The position numbers and the translations under genes were made by a program. Below are positions 22,527 through 33,200 of a stretch of 64,000 nucleotides of DNA, in pieces. Below the pieces are notes generated by a model. The model saw only the letters and a list, made by a program, of their open reading frames with translations. It had not been told where the DNA came from and did not search any database. The DNA lies in contig NC_064220.1 of NCBI RefSeq assembly GCF_023101765.2, forward strand, positions 4,898,001-4,962,000, read 5' to 3'. Position 1 is the first letter of the stretch. The number at the start of each line of letters is the position of its first letter. Source of the stretch: Spodoptera frugiperda. Lineage: Eukaryota > Arthropoda > Insecta > Lepidoptera > Noctuidae.

Positions 22527-22803
22527 CAATGAAGAAAAAAGTATTGATATATTTTTTATAGATAATTTAATGATCTACAATTTTAGTCTGAGGTATTTTT
22601 CTGATAAAACTTACCGTTTTGCTGAAAATCGCGAAAAACTAATTTTTTTGACATTTGACCTTGAATAATTTTTTTTCCACACACGGGAATGATGGGGAAC
22701 TTTCAGCTATTGTTTATAATCGTGTTTTGAACAATTGTACCAAAATTCAGCTTGTTGCGAATTAATGTAATTTCACCCTAATTTTTTGGTCTAATTTGAC
22801 CGG

Positions 22804-23220
22804 ACTAATATTCGTACAGCGAAGAGTGCACATGAAGCGTGGAAAATACTGCAAAAAGCCTACGAGGGACGTGGCCTGAGCAGAGGGCTAGGTTTACTGC
22901 GTAGCCTCTTCAGTACTAAGCTGTCGGAGAATAGCTCAATGGAAGTCTACTTGAACAAAATAAAAGAAATTTCACATCAACTCAATGAGATTGAATCGCC
23001 ACTGGACGACGAATTCGTTGCAGTTATCATGCTGAGTGGGCTCACAGATGACTACGACCCACTGATCATGGCGATTGAGCATTCAACTTCCAAACTGTCT
23101 ACGGAAATCATCTCGCAAAAATGACTACAGGAAACCCAAAGACTGGAAGAAAAAACTGAAGAAACAGCTCTCATTACACAGAAGCAACCTAAGGTCCGTA
23201 TTACAGAAGGCTACTCAAGT
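22804..23220 (+). pseudogene. gag: copia Gag fragment
   Basis: Translation: KSAHEAWKILQKAYEGRG, LLRSLFSTKL, VYLNKIKEISHQLNEIESPLDDEFVAVIMLSGLTDDYDPLIMAIE. This is the Ty1/copia Gag (UBN2-type) core. A TGA stop follows IISQK. It is truncated on the left by the inverted-repeat element and on the right by Harbinger DNA. Confidence 0.8.
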
Positions 23221-24142
23221 CCTGATCTCTGTTTAAAACTAGATTTGAGTTGAGATTTCATTTTAGAACGCTCCTCAAGCATAGATTCGGTGATCATAGT
23301 TCAGCCGAGTGTAGATCTTATTCTAGATCATTACTCAGCTGTAGATTACAACTTAAGTAGAGATTTGATCTGTGATCACGCAAGTGTGGTCGACACCGCG
23401 CTTGAGCAGAGATTTCCCTGTCAGTTTTGAGTTTAGCAAATAATTGTGTTGAGAATAGAAGTAAATAATGGATATTTTTGAAGAGATTGATTATTACGAT
23501 AATTAGTTTAACGATGATTCGAACAGAAGGTTGAACTTTCGCGTTCCTCTCTGATATCTCAGAGATGTCCAAGACCAATACAATTGTAAGAACCGTAAGT
23601 GAAGGTTAGGAAAAAATGTATTAAAATATGTATAAACTTACTGACTCATTTATCATAGATGAGGCATTAAATTTCTCCGCAATATGCGCCTAAGCAGCCT
23701 TCTTCTTCGCTGCGCTTACGCTATCTGTTTTTTTATTTTCCACTATATCTTTGAACTCTTTGAGTATTTCTATTAATAAATTTCGTTCTAGCGTACTAAA
23801 ATTTTTCTTCCTTCCCGACATTTTATGGAAGAAATATTAAAGAAAAGTACAATAACTAGTTTGATACACAAAAAATATCAATAAACATGCAATAAACTGT
23901 ATTTAATAAATTATTCTGTCAAGTGTCAATCTCCACCACCACAGATTACATTGGGAAACATTCCATTCTACGAACACGTCAATTTGTCTTTGTATTTTTA
24001 GATATTACATCCGACTTCACATCCTTTAACATACGTTTACGCCATGTAAAATTAAGTTTTTAAAATAAAACCTACAGTTACAAAGCTTATATCGTTTTAA
24101 AATCACAATTTAATTAATAATTCGGTTTGAAACTAAATTATC
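23221..24142. mobile_element. Harbinger/PIF remnant inserted in copia
   Basis: A plus-strand start at 23,468 (MDIFEEIDYYDN-stop-FNDDSNRRLNFRVP) looks like the N-terminus of a Harbinger transposase. The minus strand from 23,821 reads MSGRKKNFSTLERNLLIEILKEF then VENKKTDSVSAAKKKAA-stop-AHIAEKFNAS, a Myb/SANT-like protein of the type Harbinger elements encode. The remnant separates copia Gag (to 23,220) from copia integrase (from 24,143). Termini and the 3-bp duplication are not resolved. Confidence 0.6.
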
Positions 24143-24830
24143 CGGAGGATCCAGATATTATGTTTTGTTTGTGGATGATTACAGCAAGATGGCATTTGTG
24201 TATTTTATGAAAGAGAAATGTGAAGTTCTCAAATATTTTAAAGAGTTCCAGATTATGACAGAAAAACAGAAAGGCAAAAAGATCAAAATTATAAGGACAG
24301 ATAACGGAGGCGAATTCTGTAGTCTAGAATTTGAGAAGTACTTGAAGGAGAAGGGAATTGTTCACCAGAAGACAAATCCGTACACGCCCGAACAGAATGG
24401 TGTCTGTGAAAGGTTAAACAGGTCAGTAGTAGAAAAGGCCAGGTGTTTGATCTTTGATGCCAATTTGGATAAAATGTTTTGGGCGGAAGCCGTCAATACT
24501 TCAGTATATTTAAGGAACCCATCTGTTGTCAAGGGACTGAATAACAACTCCATACCAAGTGTGGACAGGAGTGAAACCAAACCTTAGTCATTTGAGAATC
24601 TTTGGTAGTATTGTCATGAAACACATACCTAAGGAGAAAAGACATAAGTGGGACAAGAAGTCAGAACAATGTATACTGGTTGGTTATCCTGATGATATTA
24701 AGGGGTATAGATTATATAATCCTTCAACAAGGACTATTACAACTAGTCGAGATGTTTCATTATAAAAGAAAATTTATCTATTCAAGAAAGTATGATAGAA
24801 ATAGAAGAGAAAGATGACAAACTAACACAG
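24143..24830 (+). pseudogene. pol: copia integrase fragment
   Basis: GGSRYYVLFVDDYSKMAFVYF, RTDNGGEFCS, HQKTNPYTPEQNGVCERLNRSVVEKAR (the D-D-E core), then PNLSHLRIFGSIVMKHIPKEKRHKWD and CILVGYPDDIKGYRLYNP. Frame breaks near 24,558 (CC run) and 24,762 (TTT run). It stops where BEL sequence begins. Confidence 0.88.
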
Positions 24831-24834
24831 AACA

Positions 24835-25718
24835 GGGCACACCCGTCTTCAGTGGGAGAGCTCTCAGACCTCAGTAGACTCGACATCATGTGTCTCACAG
24901 TACGCGCTGTTCACATCGAGGTAGTTCCGACCCTCACAACCGATTCGATGATTATGGCTGGCCGCTCGTAGAGGTTGGCCACGCACGATGTTTTCCGATA
25001 ATGGAACGAACTTACGGGGTGCTGATACGGAAATGAAAAGAGCTTATAAAGAATTACTTGACAACCGCCAACAGTTATTAACAGAGACGGTCAACAAAGG
25101 CGTAGAGTGGAAATTCATTCCCCCTGGCAGCCCCCACATGGGAGGTGCGTGGGAACGACTGATTAGGAGCGTGAAAACAGCGCTAAAAGTAGTTCTCAAA
25201 GAGCGCGCCCCTAGGGAAGAGACTCTTAACACCTTTTTATGTGAAGTAGAGAATATGATTAATAGACGTCCTTTAACCCATGTCTCAGTGGATCCCAGAG
25301 ACCCCGAGGCTCTAACGCCAAATCATTTTTTCCTATTAGGATCGTCCTCCAACTTGCCTAATATAGGTATATCTAACGATCAAGACTTGCAATTAAGAAA
25401 GCAATGGCGAATTGCTCAACGCCTTGCAGATCTGTTTTGGTCTAGGTGGGTCAAAGCCTGCCTACTCTAGCACCTCGCAAGAAATGGAACCGTGAAGGAG
25501 CACAACTAAAGGTAGGTGACCTTATAGTCGTAGTAGATCCCAGTTCACCTCGGAATGTCTGGCCAAAAGGCATAGTGTAGAATGTTTATCCTGGAGCTGA
25601 CGGACGGGTAAGAATCGTAAATGTAAAAACTAAATCCGGTATACTAAAACGTCCGGCATCGAGAATAGCTTTACTACTTGGTGATGAGTGTTGCCATGAC
25701 AACACTAAGGGGCAGAAT
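24835..25718 (+). pseudogene. pol: BEL/Pao integrase fragment
   Basis: VRAVHIEVVPTLTTDSMIMA, VFSDNGTNLRGADTEMKRAYKELL, FIPPGSPHMGGAWERLIRSVK, LNTFLCEVENMINRRPLTHVS, LTPNHFFLLG, then VGDLIVVVDPSSPRNVWPKGIV and a purine-rich tract directly before the LTR. A stop near 24,968 (CGT AGA GGT region) and a break near 25,468. The N-terminal part of the element is absent. Confidence 0.88.
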
Positions 25719-25800
25719 GTAAGCGATGGTGAAGCGGCCCGCCCGTCAATATAATATTTTAATTATGTTACCTATTATAAGACAACATGTATGTATAACG
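25719..25800 (+). repeat. BEL 3' LTR, first 82 bp, copy B
   Basis: TGTAAGCGATGGTGAAGCGG follows AAGGGGCAGAA. It matches 21,340-21,420 until GTATGTATAAC, after which hAT sequence begins. Confidence 0.7.
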
Positions 25801-26545
25801 TGTGCCGTGCCAAGTATATCTACTGCAGAAACAAATGCATTAGATGTAGCGACTGCTTCTACCAGTACTGGAGCCGTCGTAAATCGAGATAACCAAAACT
25901 ACCCATTAGAGCAGCGGCCATGCGCCTCCAAACGACAAAGGACAATACAAGTATATGCTACTAAAAAAATTACCCCTGATGAAAAGAAACGCATAGATCG
26001 AGATTTACTCGATTTATTTATTTGTGATTACCAACCATTTCGCATAGTTGATGACAAAGGATTTAAAAAATATTCAAAGAATATACCTGGATATACGCTG
26101 CCCAGCAGACAAACCATATCAACTACAATGATTCCAGCTTTATATACGGACACATTAAATAAAACAAAAGAAATTGTATCTCAAGACGCTTTGTCCGTTT
26201 CTTTGACCACCGATTGCTGGACATCATCGCAAACCGAAAGTTACATTGGTGTAACTGCTCATTATATTGACAGTAATTTTGAACCAAAACAAATCTTATT
26301 GGAATGCAAAAGTCTGAACGAAAGTCATACTAGTTTAAAAGAGTAACAGACGAATGGAATTTAACACAAAAAGTTAATTTTGCCATATCGGACAATGCTC
26401 GCAATATTGTGAAGGCGATAGAAACAGAATTAGAGTGGAAGTACTATGGCTGCTATGCACATATGTTAAATTTAATCGTCACAGCTGCTTTACGACCATT
26501 AGACGAATTAGTGGACAAAGTAAAAAACATCGTAGCGCATTTTAA
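25801..26545 (+). pseudogene. hAT transposase, part 1
   Basis: RQRTIQVYATKKITPDEKKRI, LDLFICDYQPFRIVDDKGFK, LTTDCWTSSQTESYIGVTAHYI, then after a frame break at about 26,344 (one base short in GAGTAA) NFAISDNARNIVKAIET and YYGCYAHMLNLIVTAAL. These are the BED-type hAT catalytic blocks. The frame also reads back into the BEL LTR, so no genuine start is present. Confidence 0.85.
26542..26545. repeat. TTAA target duplication of piggyBac, left
   Basis: TTAA directly before the TIR CCCTTAAATTGGCAG; partner at 29,361-29,364. Confidence 0.92.
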
Positions 26546-29360
26546 CCCTTAAATTGGCAGTGTATGTACTGGCATACATTAACTTTGTAAAAATATTTGA
26601 CATAGTATAATAAAAATGTCTGTGTCACAAATCATTTTAATTCATTGCAATACTAATTATTTTTATAAGGAAAAATAAAACACGTCTCTGGCAACACTAA
26701 TTTTGACATTCGGTCTCGAAAATGGCGGCCCGGCGTAGCTCATCTGTGTTGACTAAGGTATTTATATTATTTTAACTTGGTTTGACATGGTTTGTGGTGT
26801 TTTTATGAACTATATTTTATGCATAACAGTATAATCGAATGGATTTGATATGTTTTTGTGTATGGTGACTTTGTGTTTTGAGTTTATTTTGGTCGGTAAA
26901 CTGATGTATGCTGTGGCATACATTGCCAAATTCGTAATGAAAGACCCTTCGTTTTATCTGTATGACACAGCATACATTGCCAAGTTTGTAATGAAATGCT
27001 TTATTTGTAATTTGCAAGATACCGCATGTATTTGTGATTTGGGATTGCTTTTTATTTTTGGTTGAAGCATGTTTTTTTGTTTCTTTGTTGCCAGCAAACG
27101 CTACTAACTCGAGGTGGTAGAATATTAGCTCTTGTGCCTGCTGAAAATGCACCCTCTGACGATAGCGAGCGCTCAGATGTCGAAGAGGAATTTCGTGTAC
27201 GCACCCCGCTTTCTTCATTTTCTTCTCCAGCACCTTCTATTCATTCTTCCTTGGAAAGACTAAACATTGTAGATGATGACGAACATTACAACAGCGACAA
27301 TGTTCCACTTACGCCTATTTTTCAAACAGTATATTCAAGTCCGTCTTTAGAACCAAATTGCAATAAAGTACCGGTGCTGAGTGATATTCCGTCACTCCCA
27401 ACAACTCCTCTTACTCCAGTAAATCCACCAAATCCAAAAACCAGATCCCGACGTCGTCAGCCCACCGTTCCTGTCCTGAAAAGACCGAGACTAATGAAAA
27501 AATTTACTTTGAACTATCAGTGGAAAAAAGCCGTTTTTCGACACAGAGCTATTATAGAAGAAGACTCCAATTATACAGATGTTCCGGATATATCAGCGAT
27601 GGATTATTTTTATAAATTTTTTTCGCCAGACATTCTAACAGATATCGTAGAGCAAACAAATTCTTACTCAATAGGAAACACTGGACGTTCACTTGGTTTG
27701 ACGGAAGATGAGCTTCGCGATTTTCTAGCCATACATATTATAATGGGGGTCGTGAATATGCCAGCATATACGGACTTTTGGAGTTTACGATACAGGTATA
27801 ACTTAGTAGCAGATTTGATGACACTAAAACGATATCAACAAATACGTCGCAATTTGCACTTCGTTGACAATAATATACAGGATTCCGACCGATATTACAA
27901 AGTGAGGCCATTTGTGCAGAAAGTAAGACAAAATTGTCTAGCACAGGAAAATGAACGGAAGTTTAGTATAGACGAGATGATGATTCCGTATAAACGAACC
28001 AAAGCTGGAAAACGCCGTCAATATATGAAGGACAAACCCAACAAGTGGGGTTTCAAAAATTATGTCCGCGCCGGAGTCTCAGGCATGGTATATGATTTTC
28101 TTCTTTATGGTGGCGAAGATACATTCAGATTTTACACGTTTTCAGATAAGGAAGCTTCTATAGGTTTCGGAGGACGAATTGTAATCGCTTTATGTCAAAG
28201 CATAAAATTCAAACCGGCTTTTGTTTTCTGTGACAATTTTTTTCCTGTCCTGAGCTGTTTTACATTCTACGCGAAGAATACGGTATATTTGGTTTGGGGA
28301 CTATAAGAAACAATAGACTTAGAGGAGCAGAAAAAGTGTTGCCTTCAGAGAAAGAGATGAAAAAGAAGCCTAGAGGAAGTTATTCACAAGTAGTGTGCAA
28401 CAAAAATAGATTATCGGTAGTGAGATGGAACGATAACAAACCTGTTACCCTAATTAGTTCATATGTAGGCGTAGAATCTGTCGAAAAAATGAAAAGATAC
28501 TGTAAGGAGACAAAAAGCAAAATCGATGTCGACTGTCCCCAAATAGTCAAGGAGTATAATAAACATATGGGGGGAGTCGACTTAGCCGACATGCTTATAT
28601 CTCTCTATAAAACACCATTTAAAAGTAGGCGTTGGTACATAGGTATTTTTGTTCAAATACTTGACATATGCATAAATAATGCCTGGCTTTTATATAGGCG
28701 GGATCAAGCTCAATCAAGCAAGCAATATATACCTCTAAAAGATTTTAGGTACGAAATATACGAAGGCCTGAAAAAATTTGGTCGTGCTGATAAAAATGAC
28801 AAAGCCAGAAAAGGTGTGCCATCAGCTAACCCAGTGGAATCGTTACGATACGATGCCATTGGTCATTTTATGATAATGACCACTCAAGGCAGGTGCAAGC
28901 TATGTCAGAAGCTTACCACTGTATTGTGCATGAAATGCAAAGTGCGGCTATGTTTCGTAACAGGGAAGAATCCCAGAAACTGTCAATTAGATTACCATGT
29001 AAAGGCGTAAATTAGTCATTTCAGTTCAATAAACGTTTATACTATTATTATCTTTTGTATTTTTTTTTGCTATTCCTGCTCCTGGATAAACTCCCGTCGA
29101 AATTTCATAAGTTTTAGGACTCACTTCCGTCGGTATTTCATTAGTCACTGCACTTGGCAATGTATATCCCAGCATACACGACTTTGATCCCTTGGTTTTC
29201 TATTCACTTGGCAATATATGCTGTGTCATACATGAGTTTTCAGGAAAACTGAAACGTAAAGATATTTTTTCGTATTTTTTTGTAATGCCTTAAAACGTCT
29301 TAAACCCGATTTCAATAAAAAAATCAGTTTATGTAAAAAAAAAATCTGCCAAATTAAGGG
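26546..29360 (+). mobile_element. Nearly intact piggyBac transposon
   Basis: A 2,815-bp element flanked by TTAA. The TIRs are CCCTTAAATTGGCAG and, inverted, CCCTTAATTTGGCAG. Subterminal imperfect palindromes built on TTGGCAATGTATGCTGTG occur near both ends. One two-exon transposase gene with a single frame break. It lies in a hAT transposase. Confidence 0.93.
26722..29010 (+). CDS. piggyBac transposase (two exons, one homopolymer frame break)
   Basis: Exon 1, 26,722-26,757 (MAARRSSSVLTK), is spliced at AAG|GTATTT to CCAG|CAAACG. Exon 2 starts at 27,095 (QTLLTRGGRILALV); phase is kept. An acidic N-terminus (PSDDSERSDVEEEF) precedes the DDE_Tnp_1_7 core: FSIDEMMIPYKRTKAGKRRQY, FVFCDNFF and HMGGVDLADML supply the three catalytic Asp. 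The C-terminal zinc domain reads CKLCQKLTTVLCMKCKVRLC. The only break lies in a run of seven T (about 28,233-28,242); one more T would join both halves in frame, giving about 650 residues, normal size. It cuts and pastes at TTAA without leaving a footprint. Confidence 0.92.
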
Positions 29361-29420
29361 TTAAAAGAAGCACGAGTGCTACAGATATGCTCCTCAGCTA
29401 TCAATTAAAAAACCAAGATC
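29361..29420 (+). pseudogene. hAT transposase, part 2, between the two insertions
   Basis: Reads KRSTSATDMLLSYQLKNQD in the frame of part 1. It begins with the right TTAA of piggyBac (29,361-29,364) and ends with GATC, which is repeated on the far side of the Academ-like element. Confidence 0.85.
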
Positions 29421-29970
29421 CCAGGGCCCCCAGACGTTACTTATTTTTGAAGTAACGAATTTTACGGTATAGACACTCTTCCATGTGTTTAAGAGTGTGT
29501 GTGTAGTAACTAGTTTGACTAGGCGGCCCGTTCACAGGTAGCAGGTAGAAAAGGTAGACAAAAACTTAACTTACTTTTGTTGAATTCGAAGTGCTGATTT
29601 TTATATATGTCACAGAGAATATTATTAAAAATAAATATTTCATATTGACAGACCGTTTCTGTAGGCGGTAATTCCTCCCAGACGCTTCAAACCTCATAAA
29701 AAAATTACCGAACTTTTGTTATATTCGAAGTCTTCCAATTTATATATGATGTTTGGGGGACTATTTTAATACCTTTTGTCTACAGCCAGACCAATCCGAA
29801 GGGCCAAACATTCTCCCAGACACAATTCAAATTTTTATTAAGCTCCCCGAAACAATTAATTTTTAGGTAGATTTTTAGAAATCTAACTATTGCATTAGTC
29901 CTCATGGTGGAATTTTCACCTGATTTTGCTATCACAATTAGTTTAGAAATGGCGGCCATTTAAAATTTTC
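29421..29970. repeat. Academ-like element, left terminal inverted repeat
   Basis: Begins CCAGGGCCCCCAGACG and ends at the ...TTTAAAATTTTC boundary. Inverted partner at 35,437-35,987 with about five mismatches or indels. Confidence 0.92.
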
Positions 29971-30264
29971 AAAATTTTAAAAATTGCAAGTTTTGTAACT
30001 TTAAAATAACTTATGATTGACAAAAAAAAGCTCATTTATGAAAACTTCATGTTGAAGCTGATTAAATTACCTTTAATTTGACCTCTAACACTGATACTTT
30101 ATAATGATTTTTATTAGTTTTATAGTTCATCCAAAAATTTAAAAATAATGAAAACTTTTAAATTTTTTAAAGAGTTAAATAACAATTTATTATTTTTATA
30201 TTTATACAAAAATATAGAAATGCAGTAGAAATATGATCTTCTTCCATTATTAGTTAATTAAGTC

Positions 30265-33200
30265 TTAATCTTCATAGTTAGCTTCATATGAGTTTCGACT
30301 TTCATCCTCGAACCAATTCTGGATTTCAATATTCAAGTCATCATCGTCATCATCTTTGTTTGAATCTTCTGAAAATACAAAAAACATTATTGAAGGTATG
30401 AATTGCTGTGCATATAAAAAATTAATTTGATGTGAACTTAACATACCTGATTCATTTTCGAGTAATTCACTGACAAAACTTGGTAACTGATCACCATCGA
30501 ACCAGTAAAATTGATATTGGTTTTCATCCAATGTCCACCCATTATTCTCTGGACCAAAATCAGGTAAATTTTGTGCATGTGCATTATTCCATATACTTGC
30601 GATGTAGTTTGCTCGACAGAATTGTTGGAATAGTTCACTTTTACAGGGTGGTAAATTACATGAATCAAAGTTTCTCACGCTTTTCCTATTAAATTCTTCA
30701 CTCACGTCAGATACTGTGTAAGTATTAATAAAAAGTTGAAGTCTGGCAGCATCCACATCGATTATCCCGGGAACATTGTAAACATCGCAAATAAATTTTT
30801 GTATTACATCGAATACTTTTTGTTTTGTGTCGTAATCCGTAAATAATTCTTCTTCACCGAATTGGAGAAACGCTTGTTGATATTCTACATTTTTTTCAAT
30901 ATATTGAAAGGTCTTTGTTTTCCTCTCTTGAAGAAAGCAGGATTATAGTCACATCCTGTGAAAGCATGAAATCCTGGCAAACTTCTACATAGAGTTGATC
31001 CTAAGTGCTCATAGATTTTTGTTATATCTACATATCTTTGCTTATTTCCAACACCAGTTAATATCCAAACGTGTGAATTATCATGTTTCATGTGATGCAT
31101 ATTTCCCAGCATTATTGCTGCAACGTCAGTATCAGAACATTTAACTACAATGTTTGCCTGGGTATTAATGTTGCACAGATGATAAATTATTTTCGTGTCA
31201 GCTTCTTCGTGCTGTGGACATGATAATTCTTCATTTATATTAACTTCTATCATATTATTATTGACAATAAAAGAATGGCATTGCCTGAAATTAACATTAA
31301 TCTGCTTATTGCCAATAAATGGTATCATTTCATTACTTGCCCAGTGCAGAATAAAAAAGTCGACAAGTGCTTCTTTAAACCGTGAGTTTTTTAATTCTTT
31401 AGCAAAATCAGCAGGTCGAACTTGATCAGGTCCGGTTATGGTAAAATCAAGTTGTGTACATTCCTGTCGTAGTAATCTCTCATAATTTTTGATGGAGGGT
31501 GTAAAATACTGATCGAAAATTACTTCATATGTACTTGCATTTAATTGTGTTACCATTTGTAGCATTTTCTTGGAAATATTTCCAAAGGTTTTAGGCACAC
31601 TTTTCATTGTATGAAGTAAAAAAACCGTCAATAATTAATACATCAATGGATACTGGTGGATGATGTTCAATATTTTTCTCTAATGATTTCATTAAAGCAG
31701 ATTTTTGAGTTTTACAAATGCCACCATCAAAATGGCACATGGATAATGGCACAGGGGTTATGGGATAAGACAAAATTTTGGCCATATCGACTTTATAATC
31801 TATAGATATTCCAAGCATACGCCCAAATAAGTCTCTTTGAACACGCACTTCTTGAATTTTACCAGCAACTTTAGTTTTATGCTTCTTCAAATAATCTTGA
31901 GAAAAATTGAGTAACGGTGTTCTTTTAATGCTCTTTTCAAATCTATTTATATCTGCTTCACATTCTTCAATAAACAATTTGCGTTGGATTTCTCCATTTT
32001 TTTCAATATTGAGAAGAAATTGTTCAACAGGCTCTGATGCGGCTTTGCCCGATGAAATATTTATTAACAACTCCTTTGGTACTCCTACGTCAAATGGGTT
32101 AATAAAAACATCGAAAGTCTCGATAAATGATTGTAATTGATTGATACTATGTTTGATATTATGATTGTTCAGTTCAGCTGTAACATCTTGTTCTTTTAGT
32201 AAATCTAACTCTTTATAAACATGACTGATTATGGATGATCTTAAATCGTGACTCCGAGCCCACCGTTGTCGTGCAGAAATTGAATTTGTAAATTGTAATA
32301 TCCCTGAAAAATCAAATATAAATATTACAATGGTGAAAATAACCTTGTAATTTAAATTTATAAATTACAAAAATCAACTCTGTGGCAGATTTATTCGTTT
32401 TATTAAAAAAAGTTTTAGACATAATTAAGTAGGTAATATATTATTAAATAAAATGAAAAATTTGCAATCAACAAAAAAATTTTTTTTTCGAAAATGAAAT
32501 ACCTGTAAGTCTTCTTGCGGCATCTGCATTGATGGTTTGCTCCAATACTAAGTCAATTGGCTGCTTTGAAAAGGGTTTATTAGTTCTTTGAATACCGAAA
32601 GAACCTTCTTGAAATTGCTCTAACAAATCAGGATGGGTTTCGTTGACGTTCAGCAAATTTGAGTAGTATTTAATTGACCAGCGAGCATAATTTTGTTGAT
32701 TGCATATAAAAAATAAGTTTGTCATTTTTGGCAACACATACTTGAATAATTCAAAATCTCCCGAGCGGATACTTCTTGATAAAGTTAAATAATAATGTAT
32801 CAGATTTATGTAAATCATATAAAACTGTGGTGTTTTTCCAAACTCGCCGTCGAGTGTCCGTTGCTTGTAAATATTATACTCATTCAGCAATCCTTCAAGC
32901 TCTTCATTCTCAATTTTAAATGATGATATTGGTGAAGTTTGCAGCCGAGTGATTTCTTCCAGCATTTGATCTGTGACCGTAGTGTTTTTAAATGCTAAGA
33001 ATGACTTGAAATGTAAAACTTGCAATCCCAATCCCATCAACGGATGAAACCTTTTGCATCTATTGAAGTGTTTTCCTTCCATAAATCTATTAACTGACCC
33101 CGAAGCTAGCAGATTACTTTGCACCATGATATTTGATAAGCCGTTGTCCATTATAAATTTTCCTATAGCTTTAAAATAGGACATCATAATATGGAACGGC

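Larger units (their letters stand above)
21602..22803. mobile_element. Non-coding 1.2-kb element with terminal inverted repeats
   Basis: The ends read CCGGTCAAATTAGA and TCTAATTTGACCGG. About 125-140 bp at each end are inverted copies with one indel (GCAACAAGCTGAATT, AACACGATTATAAACAATAG and GGAACTTTCAGC-type blocks recur). The interior holds no gene, but does hold a lepidopteran repeat (21,870-21,965) and a hairpin (22,474-22,526). I see no clear target duplication. It interrupts DNA between a hAT fragment and a copia gag. Confidence 0.8.

Noticed and set aside
26722..29010. Calling the piggyBac a pseudogene with two separate proteins
   Set aside because: The two frames overlap at a run of T inside the conserved CDNFF...GIFGLGTIRNN region, so they are one gene with one break.
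29417..29424. AAGATCCC as part of the Academ-like TIR
   Set aside because: GATC is palindromic, so a 4-bp duplication looks like a TIR extension; only GATC is shared by both flanks and the hAT coding supports it as target DNA.
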